Part shown: piece after piece, positions 1 through 10,977 of the stretch
Numbering within the stretch: the stretch's first letter is position 1
Layout: each line of letters opens with the position of its first letter
Source of the DNA: [Phialemoniopsis] sp. UDSM-2020
Lineage: Eukaryota > Ascomycota > Sordariomycetes > Thyridiales > Thyridiaceae
NCBI GenBank assembly: GCA_018873225.1
Contig: JAEILZ010000002.1
Span: 1,674,001 to 1,738,000 of the forward strand
Reading direction: 5' to 3'
Length of the DNA: 64,000 bases
Program-made: the position numbers and the translations under genes
The notes under the pieces: model-generated
What the model saw: only the letters and a program-made list of their open reading frames with translations
The model's database searches: none
Told to the model about the DNA's origin: nothing

Positions 1-830
1 GAAGAGGATGAATTGGTGTGGCGCGTTGCCCTCGGCCTTGGACTCTGGGTAGAGAGTGTTGCGGGCGATGACGATAGAGGTCAGGTTGGAGGCACTACCT
101 CCTGACATGGTGAGTCCTCCCGCCCTAGGCCCATCGAAGCCGAAGCGCCTTGCTAGGGCACGGCCCGAGGCCTTCTCAATCACCGTGAGTGCAGGTGAAA
201 CTTGGAATACATGCAGCTATAGTTCTGTATTAGTACCAAACATTCGGTTCGACACAGGCTCTATGCCGGCACTCACATTCGTATTCAGTATGGACAACAA
301 CAGCTCTGAAGCAACACCGACCTGCAGACGGTCAGTTATGTGGTCACTTCTGCCAGGTCCTGGGGGACTTACAGCGTTGGTACTCGCATACAACTTGTCC
401 ATGAAGCCCTGATCCCAAGTATTCACGCTGTAACGGAGAACTTGTTGCATCACTTGGAGCAGGCCATCTTTACCACTGCCTTCCCCCTCGGGAAGAGAAA
501 ATTTCATGGATTGCACAAGCTCCTGGGGGGTCTTGACTTCCACCAAGCTCGTCCTTACCGGCTCGTGGCCGTCGGTACTGTTCGTGCCATTGGCGGCCGG
601 CGAACCCCCTTGGCTCTTGGTTGCGGCGGCCTGGTCAGCTGCGTCAATGAAAGGAATAGCTAAGCTCTTGACGGCATCGATGAGCTGTGATCAATCGTTT
701 AGCAGTCCGTCCTATCGTTTCATTACATGGAAACAATAAGGATGCATCTCACATCTGAAACTTCTTGAGCCCTGTTGAGGCTGTCGGGAGATGCCGTCGA
801 GGCCCCATTGGTGCCATTACTTTGTGTCAT
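1..830 (-). CDS. PLP-dependent group II decarboxylase, glutamate decarboxylase-like (5' part, truncated by window edge)
   Basis: Minus-strand gene; only the N-terminal ~202 residues lie in the window. Exons (minus order): 830-753, 684-373, 321-277, 216-1 and beyond. Introns begin GTGAGA, GTAAGT and GTGAGT, the last two with clear branch sites (ATAACTGAC, TACTAATAC). The start ATG at 830 opens a Ser/Asn/Thr-rich leader (MTQSNGTNGAS). The body reads YSVNTWDQGFMDKLYASTNA, then VGVASELLLSILNTN, LHVFQVSPALTVIEKASGRA and GGLTMSGGSASNLTSIVIAR. These are hallmarks of the GAD / cysteine-sulfinate decarboxylase family, where the MSGGSASN segment contributes to cofactor binding. The PLP lysine lies outside the window. 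Substrate (glutamate, aspartate or cysteine sulfinate) cannot be settled from this part. Confidence 0.85.
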
Positions 831-3800
831 CGTGTTACAGCGGGTGGTGGTGGTGGAGGATGTTGTGTTACCCCTCCCAATTCAGCAATGACAGCTACTT
901 TAGAGCACTGATCAAACTTTAAAACAAAAAAGATGGTGAGACTGGAGCCTACACCCCTGGAAATATCTGCACGATGTATCGCACAATTCAAGACGGACGG
1001 GTGGGTGGTCCTTGTTGTCAATCCTTTGAGCGATTATGACATTGAAAAAATTGTTCAGAACGGAAGACGCAATTCTGCAATGACGCTGAGTAATTCTTAG
1101 CCGAGGGCAGAAAAGGCACCAAAATCCAGTAAGAGAGTCGCTGCACGAGTCGCTGCCGGCACCGGGACGCTAAAGAGGTGGTTCTGTAAAGTACGGGGTA
1201 TAACACAGACTGGAGGTAAGTAGTGAACAGGTAGGTACATGTGCCCAATTGACTCTTCACAAAGGGCCGGCCCTCCCGTTTAGGCAGACCGACCAGACAC
1301 CGATGAATCCCGATCAGGGATCAGTGCGCACTCGGCCGGCAGTGGGCTGGTTTGCTTTCGGGGCGGCTGCAGTACCGGCCCGCCAATTGGGATTCTTCAG
1401 CAGACCAACTGCCGTCCATGCCGCATGCACTAGACTTGTAGAGATTCAGGGCTCGAGGAATTTTGCAATCCGCTACCAAAAGCACCTCAACTTAAAGTAC
1501 TTAAGTAGGCTGTGCAAGCAAGAATGACGAACAACAATTGTCACTAGTTTGTATCGTTGCATGCGCGAAGACTATACGAAACAAGTCAAGCGGCCAATCG
1601 CATTCGCAAAACGACGGCATCTTCCGCGATCCTGTTCGTGGAATGAGAACTGCTCAGACAAAGCAGGTAGCCTGCATTGAGTCCAAACGCGTCCAGGCCG
1701 GCATATGGACGATCCGTGTTTGCACTAGATAAACATGATCCCCAGTGTTTCGAAACGCTCATTGCCTCCGATGGTCTTATGACGATGCGTTATGACTCTC
1801 GCAGGTCTCACGAGCATGAACCTTGCTGGTGCGATTAGCTGCACTCATGAGTTCCTCTTTGATAACCATAGGGCTTACGGCGCAGGGCTAACGTGCATGT
1901 GGGAGAATGGCCGAGAGCGGACAAGATCTCCCTCCGGATTGACATAGACTGTCTCCTGCGATCGGGGGCAGGTTTGCGATGGTGGACATTGCCGTTTCTG
2001 AACAGGTGCACAGATATCCCTACGGTACTATCAAACTCAAGTGCTTAGATGGACACCTCTGTTTGAGGCTGCTAAGCCTATTTGTCGCGCAGTCGCAGGC
2101 TGGAGTCGCTGCTTTGGTCGACTGGCAGCTTTGTGAGCCACAAGCCCCATCTGTCAGGTGGACTCGAGGGAATGCAAACAAGAAAGCCAATGCTGGATCC
2201 TTGTCAGCACGTGGAGATTCGGACATATTTTCTGGGGAGCATGTCCCTTGGAACGCACAGGCATTTCAACTCAATGGGGCATGGTGAGGCGGCGATCGCA
2301 GCAGCATGCGGGCTCGGCCATTTCCGAACTGATTTCTCCTGTCGAATTGGGTCAGCCTGCATAGGCCTTGGGAGTTCATGCGTACCTGCCAGGTATATGT
2401 GCATTTGAATTGTAACTCCAAAACGGCGAATATTCAACTGTTTCAAAACGGGTTGGTAAAGAGCATGAGCACGTAGAGTGGTTCCTTGACGAGCAATGAC
2501 GATTGACAGGGCGGACAGTGGTTTGCCCCAGCGCTGATCAACTGCCGCTTAGGGCGACAAGAGTGCTGTGCCACTGGATGAGAGGGGGAAGCTAGCAAGT
2601 TTAGCAGCAAACCCCCAAAGCAGCCGCTCCAACACCAAAGCAACCTCCAACCCTGCAAGATGGATCACGCACAATGATCCTACCAAGAAGATACCTGTCG
2701 GGTACCTACCTACTTTGGAGGAGCTAGACTGAGGAGAGGACGTAGATAGATGAATGAATGCAGATGGCCATCTGTAGCAAATTGTTTGCGGCAGGCAATG
2801 GCAACAAACCTGGAAGGCAATGTTGCGAAACCTCTCAGATGCCCACCATGGGTAGTAGATATCATGAGGTTCGCCTAACTACTGCTCGACCTGTCACAAA
2901 ATCTATAACCTTAGGACCCTGAAAATAATGCTCCGTAGCGCCAGCTCGACGTTACAACGGCCACAGCATGCCTAGCCAGGGCGACCATCCGACTGGACGG
3001 TTGTTCCGCCTCGGTCTATCTTCTTTTGAGCAAGCGATCAACGAAACCGTTTGCTATCAGACGCGCGCACGAGCATTTCAAGCACAAGTACCTTCTTTCG
3101 GCCAGACCAGGCCAGGGGTCCAACCTTGTGTGTAAAAAATTTCCTGCATGCACAGGCACGCATCCCGGCACATCCTAGGCAATCCTGGGAAGAGCGAAAG
3201 TCATCGAACCCCAGTCGATGATCGCTTGGGTCTACTCCGTATCTGGGTGAAGAAGGAGGAAACAAAGAGAAAGAAAAGAAGCACAAAGTACTTGTTAAGA
3301 AGACTCCTATCTCTGCCTTTCCTTTTGTCGACCCGGTTCGTTCGCTCTACGTCAAGTTGACTCGATCATCTTCTCAACTCTACTTTCGCTCCTCTTCAAC
3401 CTCTCCTTCTTTCTTTGCTTCAAGGGATTGAACAAGTCTGCTCCCGCGGAGTCCTTCCCCCTCTCTTTTCCCGCTCTCAACCCGCTCCGATCCAACCACA
3501 TCAGCAACGCACCACTGGCCATTCAGCCCTCTTCTTCCCTGACCTCGCCGCCCCTTTTCAATACATATTCCAAAGACGACGCAACGCAGCCACGCCTGCA
3601 AGCAATCTGTGCTCTTGGCCACATCAAGCATTTGCTCAATCTCGAATTCTTGTCCCCCGCCTCCACAAAAGTCTAATCATCCTCCAACCGCGACAACCAG
3701 AGCCTCGGTTCGGAAAGCACAAGGGGACTCCGGACACTGCTTTCCCCCTTTTACAGGCGCGCGCACATTTACTACATCTTTGAGAGCTTATCGAGAAAAC

Positions 3801-4183
3801 CGAAGTTACGACCCCGCTGCAGCAAGCCTCCTGATTTTCTTGATCTATTGTTATATTCCGGTCCTCCAAACCCGAACGTCGCAAGAGAAGCTCTCAGGCT
3901 CCGCGACTATCTGGCTGGCTGTTTACAAAAACTGCCAATCCGCGCCGCGTCACTACTAGATCAGATCAGCAAAACTCCCGCCTACTAAAAGACAATTCAT
4001 CCGCCCTGCCACGTTTTTCTCCCACTCTTTTCACCCGGCAAGCTCGCGCTGCCCCACTGGGGTCCAGAGACCGTCCCGACAATCAGAGACACTCTGACGC
4101 ATTTCCACCACCCACCCCAGAAAAATAAAAAATAAACACTTGGGCCGCGCAGGAGGCACGCATTCCCACGACATCAAGGGACA
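831..4183. other. Intergenic region, 3.35 kb, with the long leader of the Ras-like gene at its right end
   Basis: No reading frame here has fungal-gene character; open stretches are short, overlap on both strands and match nothing I recognise. From about 3290 to 4180 the plus strand is rich in C/T runs (3385-3425, 3455-3480, 4015-4030), as expected for the promoter and 5' leader of the gene starting at 4184. A lone ACGCGT occurs at 1686-1691. Confidence 0.5.
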
Positions 4184-5035
4184 ATGCCGCACTCGGCGCA
4201 CCCGTCCAACTCCCAACCGCCAGTCCCTATCTCTATCACCATATGCGGGGACGGCGGCTGTGGAAAGTCGTCCATCACTCTGCGCCTCGTCCGCTCCCAA
4301 TGGACTTCCGAATATGACCCCACGATCGAGGACAGTTATAGCATCACCCGCCGCATCGATGGCGCCACCTATCACTTGTCTCTGACTGACACCGCGGGTC
4401 AGGAAGAGTACAGGGGAATGTGGGCTTCATCCAACCTCGGTGCCGACGCCTTTCTGCTTGTCTACGACATTACATCCGCCGACTCGCTCGACGCCCTACA
4501 GTACTTCAACGACCTGATCGACATGGAGGCGGAAACGCGCCTCGACAACGCCGCCCGCGCCCGCCGAGCCGGCGTCCACGACAGTAGTGGTGGGGCGCGC
4601 ACCGTTCCTCCAGTCAAGATCGTTGCGGGCAACAAATGCGATTTGCAGGAGAGCCGGCAGGTAGCGGCCGCGCAGGGCCTGGACTGGGCCCGGCGGCGCG
4701 GGTGCGGTTTCATGGAGACGAGTGCGCGCCTCGAAGTCAATATCGAGGAAACGTTTGCGCTCATCGTACGGCGCGTCGCCGAGGCGCGCCGCCTGGCCGA
4801 GCTTGGGGTAGTCGACCACGATACAGCCCAGATGGACCGGCGGGGCATGACGAAGCCGCTGAGCCCGCTGCCGACAAGCGAGAGCGAGAAGAGCGGTGGT
4901 GCCAATGGTGGGCACGGCTCTGGTGGTGGAGGGAAACAGAGGGCAGTGGGTATGAGAGGACCGAATTTCAAGGGCGGCAGCTTCGGCCGAGACGAGGACG
5001 GTAAGGGGTTCTGGAAGACGTTGAGGTGTTGGTAG
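4184..5035 (+). CDS. Ras-family small GTPase, atypical C-terminus
   Basis: Intronless, 283 aa. All five G motifs are readable: P-loop GDGGCGKSS (~res 22-30), switch I/effector YDPTIEDSY with the Thr, DTAGQEEY with the catalytic Gln (~res 68-75), GNKCDL (~res 151-156) and ETSAR (~res 181-185). Switch I is identical to that of classical Ras, so GAP and effector recognition of Ras type is likely. Two oddities: an Arg/Ala- and Gly/Ser-rich insert between DLIDMEAETRLD and VKIVAGNK (~res 115-145), and a Gly-rich tail ending FWKTLRCW, with Cys second to last and hence no CaaX box. Start chosen because this ATG is in a good context (GACAATGCC) just before the conserved domain. Family call is firm; the precise Ras subgroup is not recognised. 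Confidence 0.85.
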   Translation: MPHSAHPSNSQPPVPISITICGDGGCGKSSITLRLVRSQWTSEYDPTIEDSYSITRRIDGATYHLSLTDTAGQEEYRGMWASSNLGADAFLLVYDITSADSLDALQYFNDLIDMEAETRLDNAARARRAGVHDSSGGARTVPPVKIVAGNKCDLQESRQVAAAQGLDWARRRGCGFMETSARLEVNIEETFALIVRRVAEARRLAELGVVDHDTAQMDRRGMTKPLSPLPTSESEKSGGANGGHGSGGGGKQRAVGMRGPNFKGGSFGRDEDGKGFWKTLRCW

Positions 5036-5884
5036 CGAGAATGGATGGGCACGTGGATGCTCTCTTACGACTTGTTGGAGGGCGACAAGAACGAACAACG
5101 ACTACGGTATAACGGACGATCCTGACATTTCTTGGCACTCGATTAGCATGGCATTTGATTTTCTCTTTTTCTCTTGGTTTGTGCTCCCCAACATCAGCAA
5201 GGAGGAGCAAAGAGAACGAAGAACTTGCACTTGAGCCCGGCACCTTTTCCCCCATTTGTTTTCCCACTTTCCTTAAGAGAGCGTGCGTGCGTGCGAAACA
5301 GGTCATGTATCACAGCGTTTTTGTATCAGAGGGGCTTGTTCACTTGCATGCGTAGAGGGCAAAGGTGGCATTCGGCGGGATATACCTTTTGGGGCGTTGT
5401 GTTCAATTTTTTTGAAGGGGCTTTCTCGCAAAGCAGGCAAAACAGTGAGATACTTACACAATCATACAATAATGAAATCCAACCCATCAACATGCTTCTA
5501 AGGTGTATACTAACGTATATGGCGAGTATGATTGTAGTCTTGAATAGGAGGAAAAGGCTGGTCATACATGACACGCAGACTCGATGTGCAAACTGGCCAC
5601 GGCTCCAGAAATCACGTCGAAAGACAGTTGTTGTATGGTAGATGTGTGAAGATTTCAGGATATGGGTGTGACGAGAGCAGAACCAACAGCACAGGACTGC
5701 GTGGCACGCACTCGTCCAAACCCTCTCTATGTCCAAGCACTCCTGCTCTAGTAAAAAAGGCCTATCCCTTAACGCCAGTCGTGATATCCCATTCCCATGT
5801 TAGTATCCCCTCCTTGTCCGTGCAAGTATTACCCCAATATCCGGTATGCTGCCTATCCGCTCAGGCCACGCTTCTCTCGGCTAC
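5036..5884. other. Convergent intergenic region between Ras-like gene and AMMECR1 gene
   Basis: Shared 3' flank of two convergent genes. T-rich stretches (5155-5180, 5405-5415) are compatible with 3'-end processing signals. No gene seen. Confidence 0.4.
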
Positions 5885-6727
5885 TCAAGCCTTCTTCCCG
5901 TCGACCCAGTCCCTCCACTTCTTGAACTCGGCGTACTCGAGGCTCTCCTTCTTGCCCTGGTAGCGCACGACGGCGAGCTCGACGTCCCTCCAGCGGTCCT
6001 TCTTGCCCATCCAGCCGGCCTTGCGCATGAGGCTCACGAGCGTCTCCTCCTTGTCCCAGCCTTGCTCGACGGCGACGTCGGGCAGGTAGGTGGCGCCGTA
6101 GCGGCGGCCGTGGTGGTGGAAGCTGATGCGGATGCCGTGCGTGCCGAGCTCCCAGTCCTCGGCGTCGGCGGCGTCCTCGAAGTCGGTCAGCAGGGTGACG
6201 GCGACCTCGAGCGAGGGCAGCTCGCGGGCGGACACGGGGTCGAAGCGCACGTCCTGTAGGGCCGAGGTCAGGGCGTACGACGACAGGCCCTCCTCGAGGG
6301 GCTGCGGCTCAAAGGTGCCAATGCAGCCGCGCAGGCTGTGCCCGTGGCGCGAGGACAGGGTGTTCCAGGTCACGAAGAGCGGGGACTCGTCCTCCTCGTC
6401 ATCCATGTCGTCCTCGTCATCGTCCTCGTTGGGCAGGGACGAGAGGGACGTCATGGGCGTGTCTGCTCCGCCGTCCGAGGCGGACTGCTGAGCGCCGGCG
6501 GAGAGGCTGGTGGTGGAGGTGGACGACGACGAGCCCGTGGAGACGTCGGCCAGGCGCCGGAGTGCGGGCAGGCGCTTGGCGAGGCCGTCTTGTCCGGAGC
6601 TCGAGCCGGTGGATTTGGCGTACTCGAGGAAGGACTTTTGGACCTCCCTCAGGGACATGGGCTCGCGGCCCTGGAGTTCAGAGGCCAGGACCTCGAAGCA
6701 ATAGAGGCAGTGGGCGGGGGTAGCCAT
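5885..6727 (-). CDS. AMMECR1-domain protein
   Basis: Intronless, 280 aa. The ATG is at 6727 (an in-frame GTG precedes it). The N-terminal part (MATPAHCLYCFEVLASELQG) and the C-terminal two thirds match the AMMECR1 family: FVTWNTL, the signature LRGCIGTF (~res 145-152), YALTSALQDVRFDPVSAREL, LEVAVTLLTDFE, HGIRISF, GATYLPDVAVEQGWDKEETL and LMRKAGW. The two parts of the domain are separated by a low-complexity insert of Ser/Thr followed by an acidic run of Asp/Glu (~res 65-130), common in fungal members. Biochemical role is unknown in the family; a conserved ligand-binding or enzymatic pocket around the LRGCIGT motif has been proposed. The next gene to the left is convergent. Confidence 0.9.
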   Translation of the reverse strand: MATPAHCLYCFEVLASELQGREPMSLREVQKSFLEYAKSTGSSSGQDGLAKRLPALRRLADVSTGSSSSTSTTSLSAGAQQSASDGGADTPMTSLSSLPNEDDDEDDMDDEEDESPLFVTWNTLSSRHGHSLRGCIGTFEPQPLEEGLSSYALTSALQDVRFDPVSARELPSLEVAVTLLTDFEDAADAEDWELGTHGIRISFHHHGRRYGATYLPDVAVEQGWDKEETLVSLMRKAGWMGKKDRWRDVELAVVRYQGKKESLEYAEFKKWRDWVDGKKA

Positions 6728-8943
6728 CACGCACGCGGGGTGTCACGGCAATGTCAAGGTGCTTCTCTTTTGCTTGGAGAAAGATACAAGTGTCAAATTC
6801 CAAGATCCTGGAATGTAGGAGGAGAAGACTGTGTTCACAAGGGCGGTAAAGAATTACGAGAATTAAATGTGTGATCAGGACGGTAGTTTTCGGCGTTGGT
6901 GCAAGGACGCCTTCACTCTTCCGCAGCGGGAACAGCAGACAAACCCGGGTCCGTGGTCCGCACCGAGATTGGAGGTCGGTGGCTGTGCGGCGACGTTGGC
7001 TTATTGAGGGACACCCGAATCTCTGTTCACCGGGGGAGTTGAGTGAGAAGGAGAGAGTGCGTGGTGAGCAGACTGAGGGACAGGAAGGTGAGAGTGAGAA
7101 AGAAAAGAAAAAGATCGAGAGTCGAGAGGGAAGAGGGCGCGAGGTTGAATGCTCCTCGGGACGAGTCAGCCCAAAGCCCACCCCCCTTCGAATCGCTCAC
7201 TGTTTGCCCTGGAAAGGGAAGCGTCATCAGTGGGCATGTGCGCTAAATCGAGCCCATTCTGGACCCCGCTCCGTAGCTTGTGCCCACCGGGTCCCCCGCA
7301 TTCTGGCGCCTTCATCAGCTATCACCAGAACCCCAGATAGCGTTATCTTATCGGACCAGATTCTGGGCTTGGTGCGTTGCTACCAGACCAGCACATGTCA
7401 ACTGGTAGCACTGAATCCACTCGCCTTCCTTGGTTGAGACGATCGCCTAAAGCTAGAAGCTTGCATGTACAAATGTAGCTCAGTACTTTGGGTATCTATT
7501 ATTACAGCCACAACGGCATGTCAAATGATCTCCTTCGAACAATCAACTTCCCTTGATACTGGCGTTTGAGGCGCAGATTCCCTAGGCGAGGCGGATACTA
7601 CCTACCCTTGAATTATCATCCATCAAGGTATGAATGATTGCCAATCCACTGGGTTCCACGTCCGAAGCTTTGCTCTTTTTCGGCCAAACGATCCAAAATC
7701 TCGGTTTGCAATGACTTGAGGACCGATGATGGAGTAAGCGCCCAGCCTGGCAGCCGAAGCGCCGTGGCATCGGGCAGCGTCGTGCCTCGCCCTGTGTGGC
7801 CGGCAGACCGGGCCAACGTTGCTGCAGGGGTCAAAGAATCGCTTGCATCGACCTTCATCAAGCGCCATCCGGTGAAAAGCAGCCTTGGGTAAAATAAACA
7901 AATGAAGAAGAAGAAACAGACCAAGGTTCTCGATGACCACTATGCACCATGCCACCACCTTGGTTGTCTCAATTCGACAACGGCCAACAAGTGCTCAAAG
8001 CAAAGAAACACCCGACAAATCCACATCGTATCCGGCGTCAAGTTTCGGGTCTTGGCAATCGCATAATGAACCTGTGAATTACCAGCATGTGCCTCGCAGG
8101 CTCGACAGCATGTGGAACACGGATGCTCGGGAAAGGGGCGGAAGTCTGTCTGATCTCCAAGCCGAGAACAGGGGTCTGTAACAAGACCCCCATTCAGCCC
8201 GCCGCCTTGGCCAGCCTCAACGCAACCCGTCCTGCTTATTGCAACCCAATCGAGGTCTTGTCAACAGGGAATCTCCTACCCCATAGCTGCGCCTGGCCTT
8301 CTCCTTGCGGTAGTCGACCTGTTTCACTCCCTCATCGCTTAAAGCTTCTTTCCCTTTAGCACACGCTAACGCGATTGACGTAGCTACGTAGTAAGGGTTG
8401 CCTCGCAATGGGACTCGATTACGAAGCAGGAGTCGGTTTCCCTGCCTCGACCCCAGATCATTCATGTCAAACCGTCCATGATGGCAAGTGCCCTGGGGCT
8501 TGTCATGGCGGCTGTGGAAACCCGCCAAGTCCGAGGGGCGGACGGCCGTCAGGACTCAGGACCATGCCCAGACCCGTTCTCCCCTGGACAATCAAAAATG
8601 GTGACCCAACTCCTGGGATACAGGTAAGAACCCTGAAAGGGTGAGAAACGGGATGGGATTTTCCGCGGCGATGATCAGATCTCCTGCGTCGTCATGCCCT
8701 CGCGGCTGAAACCAGACGGCCGCCCATCCCAAGTCGATCAAGTCTTGGGAGCATGATACAAATAAAAGCCTGTTCTCTTGTCGAGCCGTCCCATAGGTTT
8801 CTCTCTTCTTTCCTCTTCTCTCTATCCCCTTCTTCGTCGTCCAATTTTTGCATTGTAATCTTATCTGCTCGTCGCCGGCCGACATCATCGCTCATTCACA
8901 TCATCAACCGAGTTGAACTCAAGACACACAAACACCAGTCAAA
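6728..8943. other. Intergenic region, 2.2 kb
   Basis: Upstream of two divergent genes. Contains purine-rich DNA at 7030-7140 (GAGAGAG, AAAGAAAAG) upstream of AMMECR1, and on the right the promoter of the small peptide gene. Short open frames near 7616-7960 (minus) lack coding character. No gene called. Confidence 0.4.
8755..8850 (+). promoter_or_regulatory. Core promoter of the small peptide gene (TATA-like plus pyrimidine tract)
   Basis: A TATA-like AATAAAAG at 8761-8768 is followed by a long C/T-rich tract (8800-8850), the usual arrangement around fungal transcription starts, about 100-180 nt before the ATG at 8944. Confidence 0.45.
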
Positions 8944-9209
8944 ATGAAGTACACCGTCTGCATCCTTGCCCTCGTCTCCGTCGCCCTCGGCGTCTCTATT
9001 CAGGAGCGCAACGGTATGCACAACCTGGGCTCATGCTCTGTGTAATCATGTATCTTAGACTAACATAATTGGCAGATTTCATCAAGCGTCAGAGCAACAC
9101 TCAAGATGCCGTTCCCGTCAACGTCGCCGCCATGACCGACAAGGACGGCAATGTCAAGCAATTTGACTCCAAGGGAGTCTACCTCGACATGCAGGCCAAG
9201 GGTCTGTAA
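8944..9209 (+). CDS. Small secreted peptide precursor (67 aa) with Kex2-type site
   Basis: Two exons: 8944-9013 and 9076-9209. The intron begins GTATGC, has ACTAACAT as branch site and ends TTGGCAG; the splice fuses G with AT to give Asp. The product starts with a classical signal peptide (MKYTVCILALVSVALG, res 1-16), a short pro-segment (VSIQERNDFIKR) ending in Lys-Arg, then a 39-residue mature region starting QSNTQDAVPVNVAAM and ending YLDMQAKGL. The mature part has no cysteine, is polar, and carries TDKDGNVKQFD. The ATG follows CACCAGTCAAA. Both exons are short, so the gene is easily missed. Function unknown; I read it as a Kex2-processed extracellular peptide or small secreted protein. 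Splicing and frame are well supported by sequence; expression is inferred from the TATA/CT-rich promoter. Confidence 0.75.
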
Positions 9210-9967
9210 ATGCCCAGACGCGATCAAGTCGAAGGGAGCTACAGAGATGGCGTGGATTGAGCACTACCTAGATCAGGCACGCAACAAAAAGGAACAACAA
9301 GCCATACTACGGCGTTGTACAGCATTTTAATTGGGGATCATGATAGACCGGCAACAACCATTCAGGCCTTCAGATCTTATGTTTGCGCTGGGGAGAACCA
9401 GCTGGGATTTTTGCAACACAGGATGGTCAAGGATCGCGGAATACCTGTGCCCGACCCTTGGAGCAGATAAGCTTACATTCAATACAACCTTTGGCGAATG
9501 CCACCCTTTAACAAGCCAGGGTCTACGGTCTAGAACCTGTCCCACAGTGCACCGCCGGTACTCACTGCCGTCGCCTTCAATGCAGCAAGTACGGGGTCGT
9601 TTGGAGATGTGAAACGCGGACCAAGAACACCCGTGCTCCACCATTGAAACAGCGGTCTTCTCAATTCGTTGACTTCATGACGCAAAGCATTTCAAGTCGA
9701 GCCGACGTCTTGCTCCCATTAGTGTTGAGTCATGTCAGAACGTTGTCAAGAGCACGGGTTCAGAAGTCACCGACAGAGGAGAACATGCACTTATGCGAAC
9801 AGCGAGATTCCATCGCTTTTAAATCAGGTCTCCTATTGACATGACAACAGCAGGCTGGCAGGACCCTCTTCAGGTCAAGGCTCAGCCAGACTTGGCTAAA
9901 GTACTAACAATACAGCAAGACACAGCCCATCGTTACTCCTGTCGTCTCAGCAACAGCAGTTGTTCTC
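9210..9967. other. Convergent intergenic region
   Basis: 3' flanks of the peptide gene (plus) and the 314-aa gene (minus). Nothing else recognised. Confidence 0.4.
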
Positions 9968-10977
9968 TTACAGCTGGTCGGCAAGCTTCTCGCAAGCCTG
10001 ACCCGTGTTGACGCCCCAGGTCGTGGGCTTGGCCTGGATGTACAGGGTGCCGTCCTCGAGCACGCACTCGCAGTACGAGCCGTTCTTGAGCTCGTCGACG
10101 ATGCGTAGCGCCACGACGCCCTTGCTCAGCTCGTCGTTGAGCGCCTCGCGCATCATCTCGTCCTCGCCAAACTTGAGGTAGTCGAGCGTGTAGGCCGCGC
10201 CGTCAAAGTACGACTTGGCCATGTTGCCCACGCCGCGCTGCCAGTCGTGCGACAGCTCGTTGCCGGGCCGCTTGCTCTCCTTCTCGAGCGCCGCGTAGTT
10301 GGCCTCGAAGTTGGGCTCGAGCTTGATGTCCTCGCGCTGCAGCATCTTGGCGATCTTGGCGCGGAACTCCTCGACCTTGGGGTCGTAGTCCTCGCGCACG
10401 CCCTGGCGCGCGAGGTAGCTCAGCGCCGTGGTCGAGCCCTCGGCGGGCTCGGCCTCGTTGAGGGCGCGCGACAGGCTCTGCGAGGGCTCGAGGGCGTAGT
10501 CGATGTTGGTGCCGAGGTTGCCCTCGCGGAAGAGGATGACGAGCTTGCGGTCGCGCACCTTGGCGCCGCAGTAGCTGTACTTCTCGGCCTCGTCGAGGTC
10601 CATCTCCAGCACGTGGGCCGAGCAGATGCTGTTGAGCTCGGCGATGCCGGCCTCGCCCTGGTACTGCTTGAAGTACTTGAGCTGGTAGATGGCGCCCTCG
10701 ATGTAGGCCTTGAGGCAGCTGCCGATCGACTCCTTGGCGTAGCCGTCGCCGTGGTACGGCCAGATGGCCAGGGGGTTGATGTCGACCGTCCAGGCCGTCT
10801 CTAGGACCTCGGACAGCTGCTTCTCTAGGTCGGCCTTCTTGGAGTCCCACTCATCACGGACTGTGCGAGACTATGTCAGCCGGCAGTCCTTATCTTGCCG
10901 AGTATGTGGGTAGGGAATATCTTACTGTTCTTCCGGACGGTAAGGGGGAGCTTCTCAGCTGGGGGAAGACGAGGCAT
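9968..10977 (-). CDS. Conserved-looking hypothetical protein, 314 aa, internally duplicated
   Basis: Exons (minus order): 10977-10926 (52 nt, MPRLPPAEKLPLTVRKN) and 10860-9968, intron GTAAGA...CACAG; total 945 nt. I do not recognise the family. The protein is soluble-looking, without signal peptide or membrane segment. Two regions align with each other: IGSCLKAYIEGAIYQLKYF to about NLGTNIDYALE (~res 53-130) and VGNMAKSYFDGAAYTLDYL to about WGVNTGQACEKL (~res 230-310). Each copy has a helix with the Y(I/F)(E/D)GAxYxLxY pattern, a second helix, a Y-C pair (KYSYCGAKV / SYCECVLED) and a closing beta-like segment. Between them is a charged helical linker (EEFRAKIAKMLQREDIK). A TATA box lies about 90 nt upstream. 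Gene model confidence is high; function unknown. Confidence 0.8.

Noticed and set aside
5155..5641. Plus-strand open frames downstream of the Ras-like gene
   Set aside because: Located in the 3' flank, contain runs of unlikely codons, and match nothing.
7616..7924. Minus-strand frame containing a helical-looking stretch (SSVLKSLQTEILDRLAEKEQ)
   Set aside because: No ATG at the frame start, three overlapping frames of similar length, no family similarity. It could be a remnant, but not supportable as a gene.
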